From VXOI01 sp965197575 (GTDB lineage: Bacteria > Chloroflexota > Dehalococcoidia > Lucifugimonadales > UBA3495): a stretch of DNA of 64,000 nucleotides. Shown here piece after piece: positions 1-7,318 of the stretch. Below the pieces are notes generated by a model. The model was not told the origin of the DNA and did no database searches. It saw nothing but the letters and a program-made list of their open reading frames with translations. The translations under genes and the position numbers were made by a program. The stretch lies in NCBI GenBank assembly GCA_965197575.1, contig OZ240214.1, forward strand, positions 3,100,001 through 3,164,000, in the 5' to 3' direction. Position 1 is the stretch's first letter. The number at the start of each line of letters is the position of its first letter.

Positions 1-1
1 C

Positions 2-736
2 TTCAACGTGAAGGGAGGACGTTGCGAGGCCTGCCAGGGCGAGGGCTACAATCAGATCGAGATGCAATTTCTGCCCGACGTCACGGTGCCCTGCGAGATT
101 TGCCACGGCCTGCGCTACAACCGCGAGGCCCTGGAAGTCACCATGCGAGGGCAGAGCATCGCCGACGTGCTGGCCATGACGGTCGACCAGGCCCTGGAGT
201 TTTTCATCAACTTCCCACGCATCCGTCCCAAGCTGGCGACCCTGCGCGACGTGGGCTTGGGCTACATCCACTTGGGACAGCCGGCCACCACCCTGTCCGG
301 CGGCGAGGCCCAGCGGGTGAAGCTGGCCACCGAGCTTTCCAAGCGGGCCACCGGAAAGACCCTCTACCTGCTGGACGAGCCCACCACCGGGCTGTCGTTC
401 GAGGACTGCGCCGCGCTGTTGGAGGTGCTGCACCGGCTGGTGGACGCCGGCAACACCGTCATACTGATCGAGCACAACCTGGACGTGATCAAGAACGCCG
501 ACTGGGTCATCGACCTGGGCCCCGGCGCGGGCGACAAGGGCGGCCGCCTGATAGCCACCGGCACCCCGGAGCAGATCGCCAAGCACAATAAGTCCCTGAC
601 CGGCCGCTACGTCAAACAGGCGCTGGCCGCCGCCGCAGGCCAGCCTGCCGTCGGCGCTGAACCCACACCGCCGCCCAAGAAACGCCGCGCCGCAAGAAAG
701 GTACGGGAACTGGCAACCTCCGCCGTCGGGGACTGA
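2..736 (+). CDS. uvrA: UvrABC excinuclease subunit A, C-terminal part (5' cut by window edge)
   Basis: UvrA is the damage-recognition ATPase of nucleotide excision repair; it acts as a dimer with UvrB in the cytoplasm. The reading frame is open to the first base (FNVKGGRC...), so the N-terminal two thirds lie outside the window. Visible are the CxxCxGxG and CxxC pairs of the C-terminal zinc finger (CEACQGEG, CEICHG), the second ABC signature LSGGEAQRVKLA, a Walker B LYLLDEPTTGL and the H-loop in IEHNLDVI. UvrA usually has His after TTGL, here it is Ser. The end carries a basic Pro/Lys/Arg tail of about 30 residues. Stop is TGA, which shows that TGA is read as stop in this genome. Confidence 0.97.
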   Translation, partial: FNVKGGRCEACQGEGYNQIEMQFLPDVTVPCEICHGLRYNREALEVTMRGQSIADVLAMTVDQALEFFINFPRIRPKLATLRDVGLGYIHLGQPATTLSGGEAQRVKLATELSKRATGKTLYLLDEPTTGLSFEDCAALLEVLHRLVDAGNTVILIEHNLDVIKNADWVIDLGPGAGDKGGRLIATGTPEQIAKHNKSLTGRYVKQALAAAAGQPAVGAEPTPPPKKRRAARKVRELATSAVGD

Positions 737-875
737 ACACTTCCGCGTCTGCTGCTGTCCGAGAGTCTCATAGGGTCTTGACGCCCTTTCTCTGTAACTA
801 CGATATCTCCGCCACCCACGAAGGCCCACATCCCTACTAAACTGAAGCCAAGGTGGGATCTACATTTTTGGGGTG

Positions 876-1132
876 ATGAAGATTAGCCTGTCTGATCCGG
901 TGAAGACCTTGCTACCGTACTTGTAGGACGATCTGGTGACGGAACCGGACCTCCGCCATATGCGTATTTCACCTTGGCTTTGGTTTAGCAACGATGGCGA
1001 ACGACTGGAACGGCGGGAAGAGTCACTGTATTGGTCGTGCATACCTGGCCGGGCGGAGAGTTCGGACGAATCATCAGCGCACGCAAAGCGACCAGCCATG
1101 AAAGGAGAGTGTATGAGGAAGGCGGGAATTGA
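876..1132 (+). pseudogene. BrnT-type toxin remnant, frameshifted
   Basis: BrnT is a RelE-fold ribonuclease toxin encoded just before BrnA. A start reading MKISLSDPVK lies at 876, but that frame stops at 924-926. From about 989 a different frame reads QRWRTTGTAGRVTVLVVHTW and then RIISARKATSHERRVYEEG, which matches the typical BrnT C-terminus, ending with TGA at 1130-1132 and overlapping brnA by 20 bp. An in-frame TAG at 986-988 and at least one frame change separate the recognisable parts, so the toxin looks inactivated. A sequencing or assembly error in this stretch would give the same picture. The middle part is too diverged to align by eye. Confidence 0.62.
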
Positions 1133-1415
1133 GGACACCAAGGAACAACGGGCCGAGCTCGAAGCGCTGGAGGCTGTGTCCGACGACGAGATCGACACGA
1201 GTGATATTCCTGAGGTTCTCGATTGGTCGGGCGCCAGGAGAGGGGTGTTCTCCCGGCCTGTGAAGCAACAGATTACGTTGCGATTGGATGCCTACGTCGT
1301 GGCTTGGTTCAAAGCCCGGGCCAAGGACGGACGCGGATACCAGACTGACATCAATCAAGCCCTCTTGGAGCACGTGCGCCGGGTGAGGGCATCCGAAAGG
1401 GCGACTTCGGCTTGA
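1113..1415 (+). CDS. brnA: BrnA family antitoxin
   Basis: This 100-residue protein is a BrnA-like antitoxin and autorepressor. The acidic SDDEIDTSDIPEVLDW segment near residues 20-35 and the C-terminal QITLRLDAYVVAWFKA...GYQTDINQALLEHVRR ribbon-helix-helix DNA-binding part are characteristic of the family. A longer frame exists from 936, but ATG 1113 is preceded at the right distance by AAAGGAGAG and starts inside the end of the brnT remnant, the usual overlapping order. The antitoxin appears intact although the toxin does not. An orphan BrnA may still act as a DNA-binding repressor at its promoter. Confidence 0.85.
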   Translation: MRKAGIEDTKEQRAELEALEAVSDDEIDTSDIPEVLDWSGARRGVFSRPVKQQITLRLDAYVVAWFKARAKDGRGYQTDINQALLEHVRRVRASERATSA

Positions 1416-1493
1416 CGGGGTTCCTCCGGCAGCAGGCCGACGGCTACGCCGCGCCTCTGCTAGAATAGCCCTGCACAATCCCTTTATGGAGAA

Positions 1494-2138
1494 ATGACTA
1501 TGCCGCTGCATTACGACGGGGAAGTACGGATCACCAAGGTGAACATGGGGCCTTTCAATAACAACGGTTATATCGTGTCCTGCCCCGAGACCAGGGAGGG
1601 CATCCTCATCGACACCCCGGCGGAGCCGGAGCTGTTGTTGAACGACATCGGCGACGTCGAAATCAAGGCCATCCTGATTACCCACAACCACCAGGACCAC
1701 CTGCTCGGGTTCGACGAGATCACCAGTCAAGTGGAAGCCCCGGTGGGTATCGCACCGGCCGACGCCGGTCCCCTGCCCAAGACTCCTGACATCGACCTGC
1801 TGGACGGTCAGGCCGTCAAGTTCGGCAACCATGAACTGCAGATGCTGTCTACTCCGGGCCATACCGACGGTGCAACCTGCTTCCTGGTGGGCAAACACTT
1901 ATTCTCCGGCGATACCCTCTTCCCCGGCGGCCCCGGCAGGACTCGCAGCCCCGAGGCCCTCACCCAGATAATCAACAGCATCACCAGCAAGCTGCTGACC
2001 CTGTCCGACGACACCGCCGTCTACCCTGGACACGGCATCGACACCACGATCGCCGAGGCCAAGGCCCAGTACGAAGTCTTTGCCTCCAAGACGCACCCCG
2101 CGGACCTGCAGGGCGACGTCGAATGGTTGAAGAGTTAG
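1494..2138 (+). CDS. MBL-fold metallohydrolase, glyoxalase II-like
   Basis: A 214-residue cytoplasmic hydrolase of the metallo-beta-lactamase fold. It has the metal-binding HNHQDH motif near residue 65, a later TPGHTDG motif, a FSGDTLFPGGPGRT segment and the final PGHG near residue 180, the order seen in glyoxalase II-like proteins. The substrate is likely a thioester or similar ester, but specificity cannot be read from sequence. ATG 1494 follows GGAG; a second ATG lies two codons on. The M16 protease gene starts two bases after its stop, so the two are probably cotranscribed. Confidence 0.88.
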   Translation: MTMPLHYDGEVRITKVNMGPFNNNGYIVSCPETREGILIDTPAEPELLLNDIGDVEIKAILITHNHQDHLLGFDEITSQVEAPVGIAPADAGPLPKTPDIDLLDGQAVKFGNHELQMLSTPGHTDGATCFLVGKHLFSGDTLFPGGPGRTRSPEALTQIINSITSKLLTLSDDTAVYPGHGIDTTIAEAKAQYEVFASKTHPADLQGDVEWLKS

Positions 2139-2140
2139 TC

Positions 2141-3403
2141 ATGTTCCAACGCTCCGTCCTCAACAATCAACTTAGAGTCCTCACCTCGACGATGGCCCAC
2201 ACCCAGTCGGTGTCCATCGTCATCTGCGTCGGCGCCGGCTCCCGCTACGAGTCCGAAGAGCTGGCCGGCGTTTCCCACTTCATCGAGCACCTGCCGTTCA
2301 AAGGGACGGAGCACTGGCCCACCGCCCGCGACGTAAGCGAGGCCATCGAGGGCGTAGGCGGGATTATGAACGCCAGCACCGACCGCGAAACGACGGTCTT
2401 TTGGTGCAAGGTTGCTCTCCCCCACTTCCAAACCGCCTTCGCGGTGTTGATGGACATGCTCATCAACCCCCGGCTGGACCCGGAGGAGGTGGAGAAGGAG
2501 CGGGAGGTCATCCAGGAAGAGCTGCGGATGTCCTACGACAACCCTGGCTACCGCGTCGATATTCTCATCGACGAGGCGATGTGGCCCGACCAAGCAATGG
2601 GCCGTGACGTGGGCGGCACGCCGGAGACGGTGGCCGCCATCCAGCAGGGCGCCATCCGCGACTACATGCGCCAGCAGTACAATCCGGCCAACACGGTGGT
2701 CGCCGTGGCCGGGAACGTCACCCATGACCAAGTCGCCAATCTGCTGGAAGACGTGACCCAAGGCTGGCAGCCATTGCAGCCATTGGACTGGGAACGGGCC
2801 CGCGACGGCAATCCGGGGCCGGTCGTGAAGGTGGAACGCCGCCGCAGCGACCAGTCGCACCTTTGCTTGGCGATGCCCGGCCTGCCGCTGGACCACGAAG
2901 ACCGCTACCCCCTGTCCTTGCTGAACGTAATCCTGGGCGACGGCATGAGCTCGCGGCTCTTCCTGAATCTCCGGGAAACGCAAAGCCTGGCCTACGACGT
3001 TAGCAGCTCGATCAGCCATTTCCGCGACTGTGGCTCGATGGTGATCTATTGCGGGGTGGAGCCACGCAAGACCAACGACGCCGTGCGCGCCTTGGTCAGC
3101 GAACTCGACGGTATGCGCTACGAAGCCGACGAGCGGGAGTTGACCAAGGCCAAGGAGTACGCCAAGGGGCGGATGCTGCTCCGCATGGAGGACACGCGGG
3201 CGGTGGCGTCGTGGATGGGAGGGCAGGAACTACTGCAAGGGAGGGTGCTAACCGCCGATCAGGTGGTGGCCCAACTCGACGCGGTGCAACCGGCGGACGT
3301 GGCCCGCGTCGCCAACGACTTGTTCGAGACCGAAAAGCTGCGCCTGGCCGTGGTCGGCCCCCAGGGTGGAGTGAAGACCCTGACCAAGCTGCTAAGCCTC
3401 TAG
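2141..3403 (+). CDS. M16 family zinc metallopeptidase (processing-peptidase type)
   Basis: The 420-residue protein has the inverted zinc motif HFIEH near residue 45 with the distal Glu region ETTVFW about 75 residues later, followed by the second, non-catalytic M16 domain containing the GxxSRLFxxLRE-type segment (GDGMSSRLFLNLRETQSL). This matches single-copy bacterial M16 proteases such as YmxG/PqqL-like peptidases, which degrade or process peptides. Length is normal for the short form. An upstream ATG at 2123 in the same frame overlaps the preceding gene, but homologues usually begin close to the MFQRSVL start at 2141. No signal peptide is seen. Confidence 0.9.
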   Translation: MFQRSVLNNQLRVLTSTMAHTQSVSIVICVGAGSRYESEELAGVSHFIEHLPFKGTEHWPTARDVSEAIEGVGGIMNASTDRETTVFWCKVALPHFQTAFAVLMDMLINPRLDPEEVEKEREVIQEELRMSYDNPGYRVDILIDEAMWPDQAMGRDVGGTPETVAAIQQGAIRDYMRQQYNPANTVVAVAGNVTHDQVANLLEDVTQGWQPLQPLDWERARDGNPGPVVKVERRRSDQSHLCLAMPGLPLDHEDRYPLSLLNVILGDGMSSRLFLNLRETQSLAYDVSSSISHFRDCGSMVIYCGVEPRKTNDAVRALVSELDGMRYEADERELTKAKEYAKGRMLLRMEDTRAVASWMGGQELLQGRVLTADQVVAQLDAVQPADVARVANDLFETEKLRLAVVGPQGGVKTLTKLLSL

Positions 3404-3447
3404 CTCAGTAGTCTAATTCACCGCAGAGAGCGGAGAGGACACAGAGA

Positions 3448-3864
3448 TTAGCGCGGTCTACGCCTACGGGGGCGTCGGCGGGCGGTGCGGCGTGGGGTCT
3501 GGCCCTCTTTGGAGTCCGTGGCAGGCGGGGGGAGAGGGTTCGCAGCGGTGGCATCTTCGGCGGGCGGTGGGCCGTGCTGAGCCAGGTGCGCCTGCCATTG
3601 CACCTGCGTTACTACGGTCAGCAGAACGCCGGGCAGGAAGAGGAACAGGTTGTGCCAGTTGCCTTGCCGGTAGCCCCAGTTGAACGCCAGCACCACCATG
3701 AGGGCCAGCAAAAACCAGGCGACGCCGCCCATCAGCACATTGCTGTTCCAGGGCGAGCGAAGGGTTAGCACCGACCACACCGGCGGGAAGATGAAGAAGG
3801 GAATGTAGAACTCGGGCCGGTAGAACCAGGGGCGGGGGTAGCCGTCGAGGGGGTCGGCGTCCAT
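3448..3864 (-). CDS. Small membrane protein with basic C-terminal tail, unknown function
   Basis: A 138-residue ORF not recognised as a named family. It has three hydrophobic segments (around residues 15-40, 44-62 and 70-87), then a soluble Pro/Ala linker and a strongly basic tail rich in Arg (RRTARRRPRRRRPR). The topology suggests a small integral membrane protein with a nucleic-acid- or lipid-binding tail. It is the last of four closely spaced minus-strand genes (4999 to 3448). The basic tail could be partly a by-product of GC-rich sequence. Confidence 0.6.
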   Translation of the reverse strand: MDADPLDGYPRPWFYRPEFYIPFFIFPPVWSVLTLRSPWNSNVLMGGVAWFLLALMVVLAFNWGYRQGNWHNLFLFLPGVLLTVVTQVQWQAHLAQHGPPPAEDATAANPLPPPATDSKEGQTPRRTARRRPRRRRPR

Positions 3865-3879
3865 TGGGTGAAAGCGCGG

Positions 3880-4143
3880 CTAGTTTCGCGCCAAGAGCAT
3901 GTGAAACTCGATGGGCGTGATGGCCCGCTGCTGGCGGATCGACTCCACCGCGTATTCCACGCACATCCGGGCGAAACCCGCGTATTCCAGGATGTTCCGG
4001 CCCATTATCACCAACGGCACCTCCCGCTCCAACTCCACGCCCAACTGGCTATGGTCTTCCGGGTCGATGCGCAACTCGACCATGCGCCCGGTGAGCCGTT
4101 CGATCTTCTCCTGAATACGGTCGATGAACTCTTGGTCGTCCAA
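3880..4143 (-). CDS. Conserved-looking hypothetical protein, 87 aa
   Basis: A short soluble, alpha/beta protein with a charged N-terminal helix (DDQEFIDRIQEKIERLTGRM) followed by a hydrophobic core and a second helix. No family is recognised. It sits 9 bp after the HNH nuclease gene and 15 bp before the small membrane protein gene on the same strand, so it is probably translated from the same mRNA. Codon use is like that of its neighbours, supporting a real gene. Confidence 0.6.
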   Translation of the reverse strand: MDDQEFIDRIQEKIERLTGRMVELRIDPEDHSQLGVELEREVPLVIMGRNILEYAGFARMCVEYAVESIRQQRAITPIEFHMLLARN

Positions 4144-4152
4144 GTCGGCTCC

Positions 4153-4503
4153 TTAACGGCGATGGTTGGCCCGGCGGACCCGGAAATTGGCGGGGCCTTT
4201 CTGTCTTTTGGCCCACTTCAGGTAGCCTGCGACTTCGGGGTTGGCCCGCAGGCTTTCCAGCGAGCTTAGCTCTTTCGCCAGGGTGGTCTCGGAAAACATA
4301 GCGTGCAGTTGGCGGTGGCAGGTGGGGCAAAGACGGGCCTTGGGGCCGAGTTTGCCGCCCCGCGAACGCGGGACCAGATGGTGTTCGGTGAATCGAAGGC
4401 ACTCCCGCTCACAAAGTTCGCACACCGGCTGGCCCTCGGCTACCGCTTGAGGGACGCCGCCCGGCCCCGTTTGGACAACGGTTTTGTTTCTAGCCCGGCC
4501 CAA
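4153..4503 (-). CDS. HNH endonuclease-like protein
   Basis: A 116-residue protein with a compact HNH zinc-finger nuclease core: CELCERECLRFTEHHLVPRS supplies the first Cys pair and the catalytic His pair, and CPTCHRQLH supplies the second Cys pair with the last His. Small proteins of this kind are predicted DNA nucleases whose biological roles are mostly unknown. The start is TTG 4503, preceded by a G-rich stretch as ribosome-binding site and only 4 bp after the stop of the gene upstream. No methylase or phage partner is adjacent, so a restriction role is not supported. Confidence 0.78.
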   Translation of the reverse strand: MGRARNKTVVQTGPGGVPQAVAEGQPVCELCERECLRFTEHHLVPRSRGGKLGPKARLCPTCHRQLHAMFSETTLAKELSSLESLRANPEVAGYLKWAKRQKGPANFRVRRANHRR

Positions 4504-4507
4504 CCCG

Positions 4508-4999
4508 CTAGCCCCCCTGCCGTTCTTCGGGGACTTCCAGGAAGCGCCAGCCGGGCAGGTCGATCTTCCACTCTCCGTCCTCCCACAGCATCGGGAGGAT
4601 CAGGCCGTTCATGGCCCGGCCCCGGCGGACCTCGGTCGTGTCTTCCTTCATGCCGAAGGGAAGGAAGGCGAAGGCGTGCTCGTCGTCCACGTAGCTTGTG
4701 GGGGAGATGCCCAGATCGGTCAGGTCTTCCAGGGGCCACAAGCGCAACACCGTGGAGCGGAAGTCCTCCAGCATGGAAGCGCGCATCGGGTGGTCGGAGT
4801 TGTACCCGGCGCGGTAGGCCTGCTGCATGTCGACGCGGTAGCGAGTGGCCCACACGCCCATGCGCATTCCCCTGGTCTCCTTGGAGAGCATCGACCAGGC
4901 CAGGTCCATGTCGCCGTCCCGGACCGCCTCGGCAAAGACGCCCGCCCGGTTGCCGCATTCGTCCGGGAATGGACTTCTCTTATCCCCCGGTATACGCAT
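4508..4999 (-). CDS. Hypothetical protein, 163 aa
   Basis: A soluble protein starting MRIPGDKRSPFPDECG. The pattern of a helical first half (VFAEAVRDGDMDLAWSMLSK) and a strand-rich second half ending in a DGEWKIDLPGW segment resembles the NTF2-like/DUF4878 group, in which a helix-loop cone binds small ligands or acts as an accessory domain. That assignment is by eye only. It begins the four-gene minus-strand group that includes the HNH nuclease. A 12-bp inverted repeat lies just upstream, between this gene and the end of the gamma-glutamyltransferase gene. Confidence 0.6.
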   Translation of the reverse strand: MRIPGDKRSPFPDECGNRAGVFAEAVRDGDMDLAWSMLSKETRGMRMGVWATRYRVDMQQAYRAGYNSDHPMRASMLEDFRSTVLRLWPLEDLTDLGISPTSYVDDEHAFAFLPFGMKEDTTEVRRGRAMNGLILPMLWEDGEWKIDLPGWRFLEVPEERQGG

Positions 5000-5020
5000 C
5001 AGTCAGCCCCCGTCTGAATC

Positions 5021-5061
5021 AGGAGTGCGGAAAGTCCGCCCGCCCTGGATTCCGCACTCCT
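5021..5061. repeat. Inverted repeat after the gamma-glutamyltransferase gene
   Basis: Arms AGGAGTGCGGAA (5021-5032) and TTCCGCACTCCT (5050-5061) are perfect complements around a 17-bp loop, starting 4 bp past the stop codon at 5066. It can form a strong hairpin in the transcript of the upstream gene. There is no T-run, so a classical intrinsic terminator is not supported. It is followed by ATTCTACATTCC, similar in style to the heptad repeats elsewhere in the window. Confidence 0.7.
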
Positions 5062-5065
5062 CATT

Positions 5066-6784
5066 CTACATTCCAATGGCGTAGCCGTCGCGCCTCGGGT
5101 CGGCGGCCCCTTGCAGCGCTCCGGCCGCCGCGTCTGCCTGAATCATCATTTCGCTGCCCGACGCTCCCCACGGGTGCATGACTTCCAGCACGTGGCCGCG
5201 GCTTTCCAGACCATTCCTGACTTCCGTCCCGAACCGCGCCTCGAGGTAGAGCAGGTTTTCGCACTCGTGGGGTATGTTCGACTCGGTGGGGCTGTGGGTG
5301 TTGCGCCAGCGGGGCGCTTCCACCGCCTCGGCCACGTTCATGCCGAAGTCGATGACGTGGGAGATGACTTGCAGGTTGGTTTGCACCTGGGTGTCGGCTC
5401 CCGGGGTGCCGCAGACCAGGAAGAGATCTCCCGCCGGGTGGCCGCCGTTGCTTGCGCCGTCGCTGCCCCGGAACACCATCACCGGGTTCATGGTGTGGCG
5501 CACACGCTTGCCCGGCTGGAGGCAGTCGACGTGGTGAGGGTCGAGGTGCCAGTAGGTCATTCGGTTGTTGAGCAGGACTCCGGTGTCACCGGCGACGATG
5601 CTTGACCCCAGGGAACTCTGGATGCTCTGAAGCTGGCACACGGCGTTGCCCCAACGGTCGACGACCACGAAGCAGGTAGTGTCCTCCTCCTGCACCGACG
5701 CGCCGACCACGGCTTTCCGACGGCGCGCGCCGGGCTGGTGGCTCCAGGGGTCGCCCTGGCGCACCGCGGCGGCCGCGCGGTCCGGGTCGATGAGGGCAAC
5801 CCGTTCCCTGGCGTAGGACTTGGAGATGAGGCCGCCGGTGGGCACGTCCACGAAGTCCGGGTCGGCCATGTAGGCTTCCCGGTCGGCGAAGGCCAGCTTC
5901 TTGGCCTCGACCATCAGGTGGATGCTTTCGGGCGTGTTGCAGCCCAGCCCCCGCAGGTCGAACAGCTCGACGAGGTTCAACTCCTGGAGCAGCACGTGAC
6001 CGCTGGAGTTGGGCGGGGCCTCGTAAACCGAATAGCCCCGGTAGGTGGTCGAGATGGGCGCTTCCCAGCGTGAGCGGCAGTCGGCGAAGTCCTTCATCGA
6101 AAGCAGCCCGCCCTGTTCTTCGCTGAACTTGACTATCGCCTCGGCCACCGGCCCTTCGTAGAAGGCGTCGCGGCCGCCGTCCACAATGGTCTGGAAGGTG
6201 CGGGCCAGGTCCTTCTGGTAGATGATCTCGCCAGGTTTCAGCCATCCGCCGTTGGGCGCGAATATCGCTTGAGACTTGGGGAACTGCCGTATCAAGGAGT
6301 CGCCGGCAATCACCCCCGACAGCACGTGGGTGACGGGGAAGCCGTTGTCGGCCAGGTCCAGCGCCGGATCGAAGACTGTTGAGAGAGACAGCGACCCGTA
6401 CCGCGAGTGGGCCGACAGCCAGCCGTCCAGCAGGCCGGGCACCGAGACCGACAGGATGCCCTTCGCGGGAATGCCGGTAGCCTGGTATCGTTCCAGTTCG
6501 GCGGCGTAGGGGGCGGCTCCGGTGGCGTTGCAGACCTCCACGGTTCCGGCCTCCCGGTTATAGACCATGATGTAGCCGTCGCCGCCAATCCCCGACATGT
6601 TTGGCTCGACAGCGTTCAGCGCCGCGGCGGTGGCAATGGCGGCGTCCACCGCGTTGCCGCCCTTCTGCAATACCGACATCCCGGCCTGGGAAGCCAGCGG
6701 ATGCCCGGAACAGACCATCCCGTTCCGCCCCATAACCACTGGACGGTTTGATTCGTAGCTGACGCCGTGGGGAGTTTGTGGCAT
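5066..6784 (-). CDS. ggt: Gamma-glutamyltransferase family Ntn-hydrolase
   Basis: A 572-residue proenzyme of the gamma-glutamyltranspeptidase family, which cleaves gamma-glutamyl bonds (glutathione and related compounds) after autocatalytic splitting. The autoprocessing nucleophile is expected at Thr369 in EEDTTCFVVVD. Family landmarks are GMVCSGHPLAS, GGNAVDAAIATA, NMSGIGGDGYIMVY and GVLLNNRMTYW. The N-terminus lacks a signal peptide, so the protein is probably cytoplasmic, unlike the periplasmic E. coli enzyme. The usual SSxG motif near the end is not obvious; related acylases (cephalosporin acylase-like) also lack it, so the true substrate may differ. ATG 6784 is preceded by AAGGAGAC. Confidence 0.92.
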   Translation of the reverse strand: MPQTPHGVSYESNRPVVMGRNGMVCSGHPLASQAGMSVLQKGGNAVDAAIATAAALNAVEPNMSGIGGDGYIMVYNREAGTVEVCNATGAAPYAAELERYQATGIPAKGILSVSVPGLLDGWLSAHSRYGSLSLSTVFDPALDLADNGFPVTHVLSGVIAGDSLIRQFPKSQAIFAPNGGWLKPGEIIYQKDLARTFQTIVDGGRDAFYEGPVAEAIVKFSEEQGGLLSMKDFADCRSRWEAPISTTYRGYSVYEAPPNSSGHVLLQELNLVELFDLRGLGCNTPESIHLMVEAKKLAFADREAYMADPDFVDVPTGGLISKSYARERVALIDPDRAAAAVRQGDPWSHQPGARRRKAVVGASVQEEDTTCFVVVDRWGNAVCQLQSIQSSLGSSIVAGDTGVLLNNRMTYWHLDPHHVDCLQPGKRVRHTMNPVMVFRGSDGASNGGHPAGDLFLVCGTPGADTQVQTNLQVISHVIDFGMNVAEAVEAPRWRNTHSPTESNIPHECENLLYLEARFGTEVRNGLESRGHVLEVMHPWGASGSEMMIQADAAAGALQGAADPRRDGYAIGM

Positions 6785-6829
6785 GGGAGTGTCTCCTTGT
6801 GTGGTTGGTTTGAGTTACGGTAAATGCTA

Positions 6830-7318
6830 TTACTTGTTCAGGTAAGCGAGCAGGCTGGAGCCGCAGTCAATCCGGTCCACCAACTTTTTCTTCTCTTTGC
6901 CGCTGTAAGCAACCTTTCTTGTTTGCAGGATGCGCAAGTCGTTGCCTTTCATCTTGCCGCTGAAGAGCAGCAACGGATACCAACGTTCCACGGTTCGATT
7001 CTGAAGGATTGACTTGGCCAGATCCAATCCTCCTTGAATTTGCTTAATGGCTTTCGACACTTCAGGATTCTTGCCGCCTTTTATTTCTACAGCGCACATG
7101 AAATCCTGGTCTAGACGCCCAAATATTAGACGGTCGCACAGTCGAGACGAGACCTTGTGTTTTTGGCAGCGTTGGTTGCAGTCTCCGTGAACCGTAGCGA
7201 GCTCGGAGCGATCCAGTCCTGAGACATCAATTCTGCAATTCGTTTCCGAATAGGAGTCAGTGAGGCAACACGCTGCGTATGTGCTGCGGATGCTCTCCGC
7301 CAATTGTGAGTACGCCAT
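6830..7318 (-). CDS. Putative PD-(D/E)xK-like nuclease partner of the AAA ATPase
   Basis: A 162-residue protein not matching a named family by eye. The centre reads RLCDRLIFG...DFMCAVEIKGGK, where Asp in CDRLIF and the ExK of VEIKGG are spaced as in PD-(D/E)xK nuclease folds, followed by a helix with a Gln (KAIKQIQGGLDLAK). The N-terminal half has several Cys and His residues that could bind metal. Its ATG overlaps the TAA of the ATPase gene by one base (7318), which implies coupled translation and equal dosage. By analogy with ATPase plus nuclease pairs such as Septu, it may be the effector of a two-gene anti-phage module, but that role is inference. Confidence 0.66.
   Translation of the reverse strand: MAYSQLAESIRSTYAACCLTDSYSETNCRIDVSGLDRSELATVHGDCNQRCQKHKVSSRLCDRLIFGRLDQDFMCAVEIKGGKNPEVSKAIKQIQGGLDLAKSILQNRTVERWYPLLLFSGKMKGNDLRILQTRKVAYSGKEKKKLVDRIDCGSSLLAYLNK

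Noticed and set aside
3416..3447. Possible repeat CCGCAGAGAGCGGAGAGGACACAGAG after the M16 gene
   Set aside because: No second clear copy in the window and no inverted partner; kept out for lack of support.
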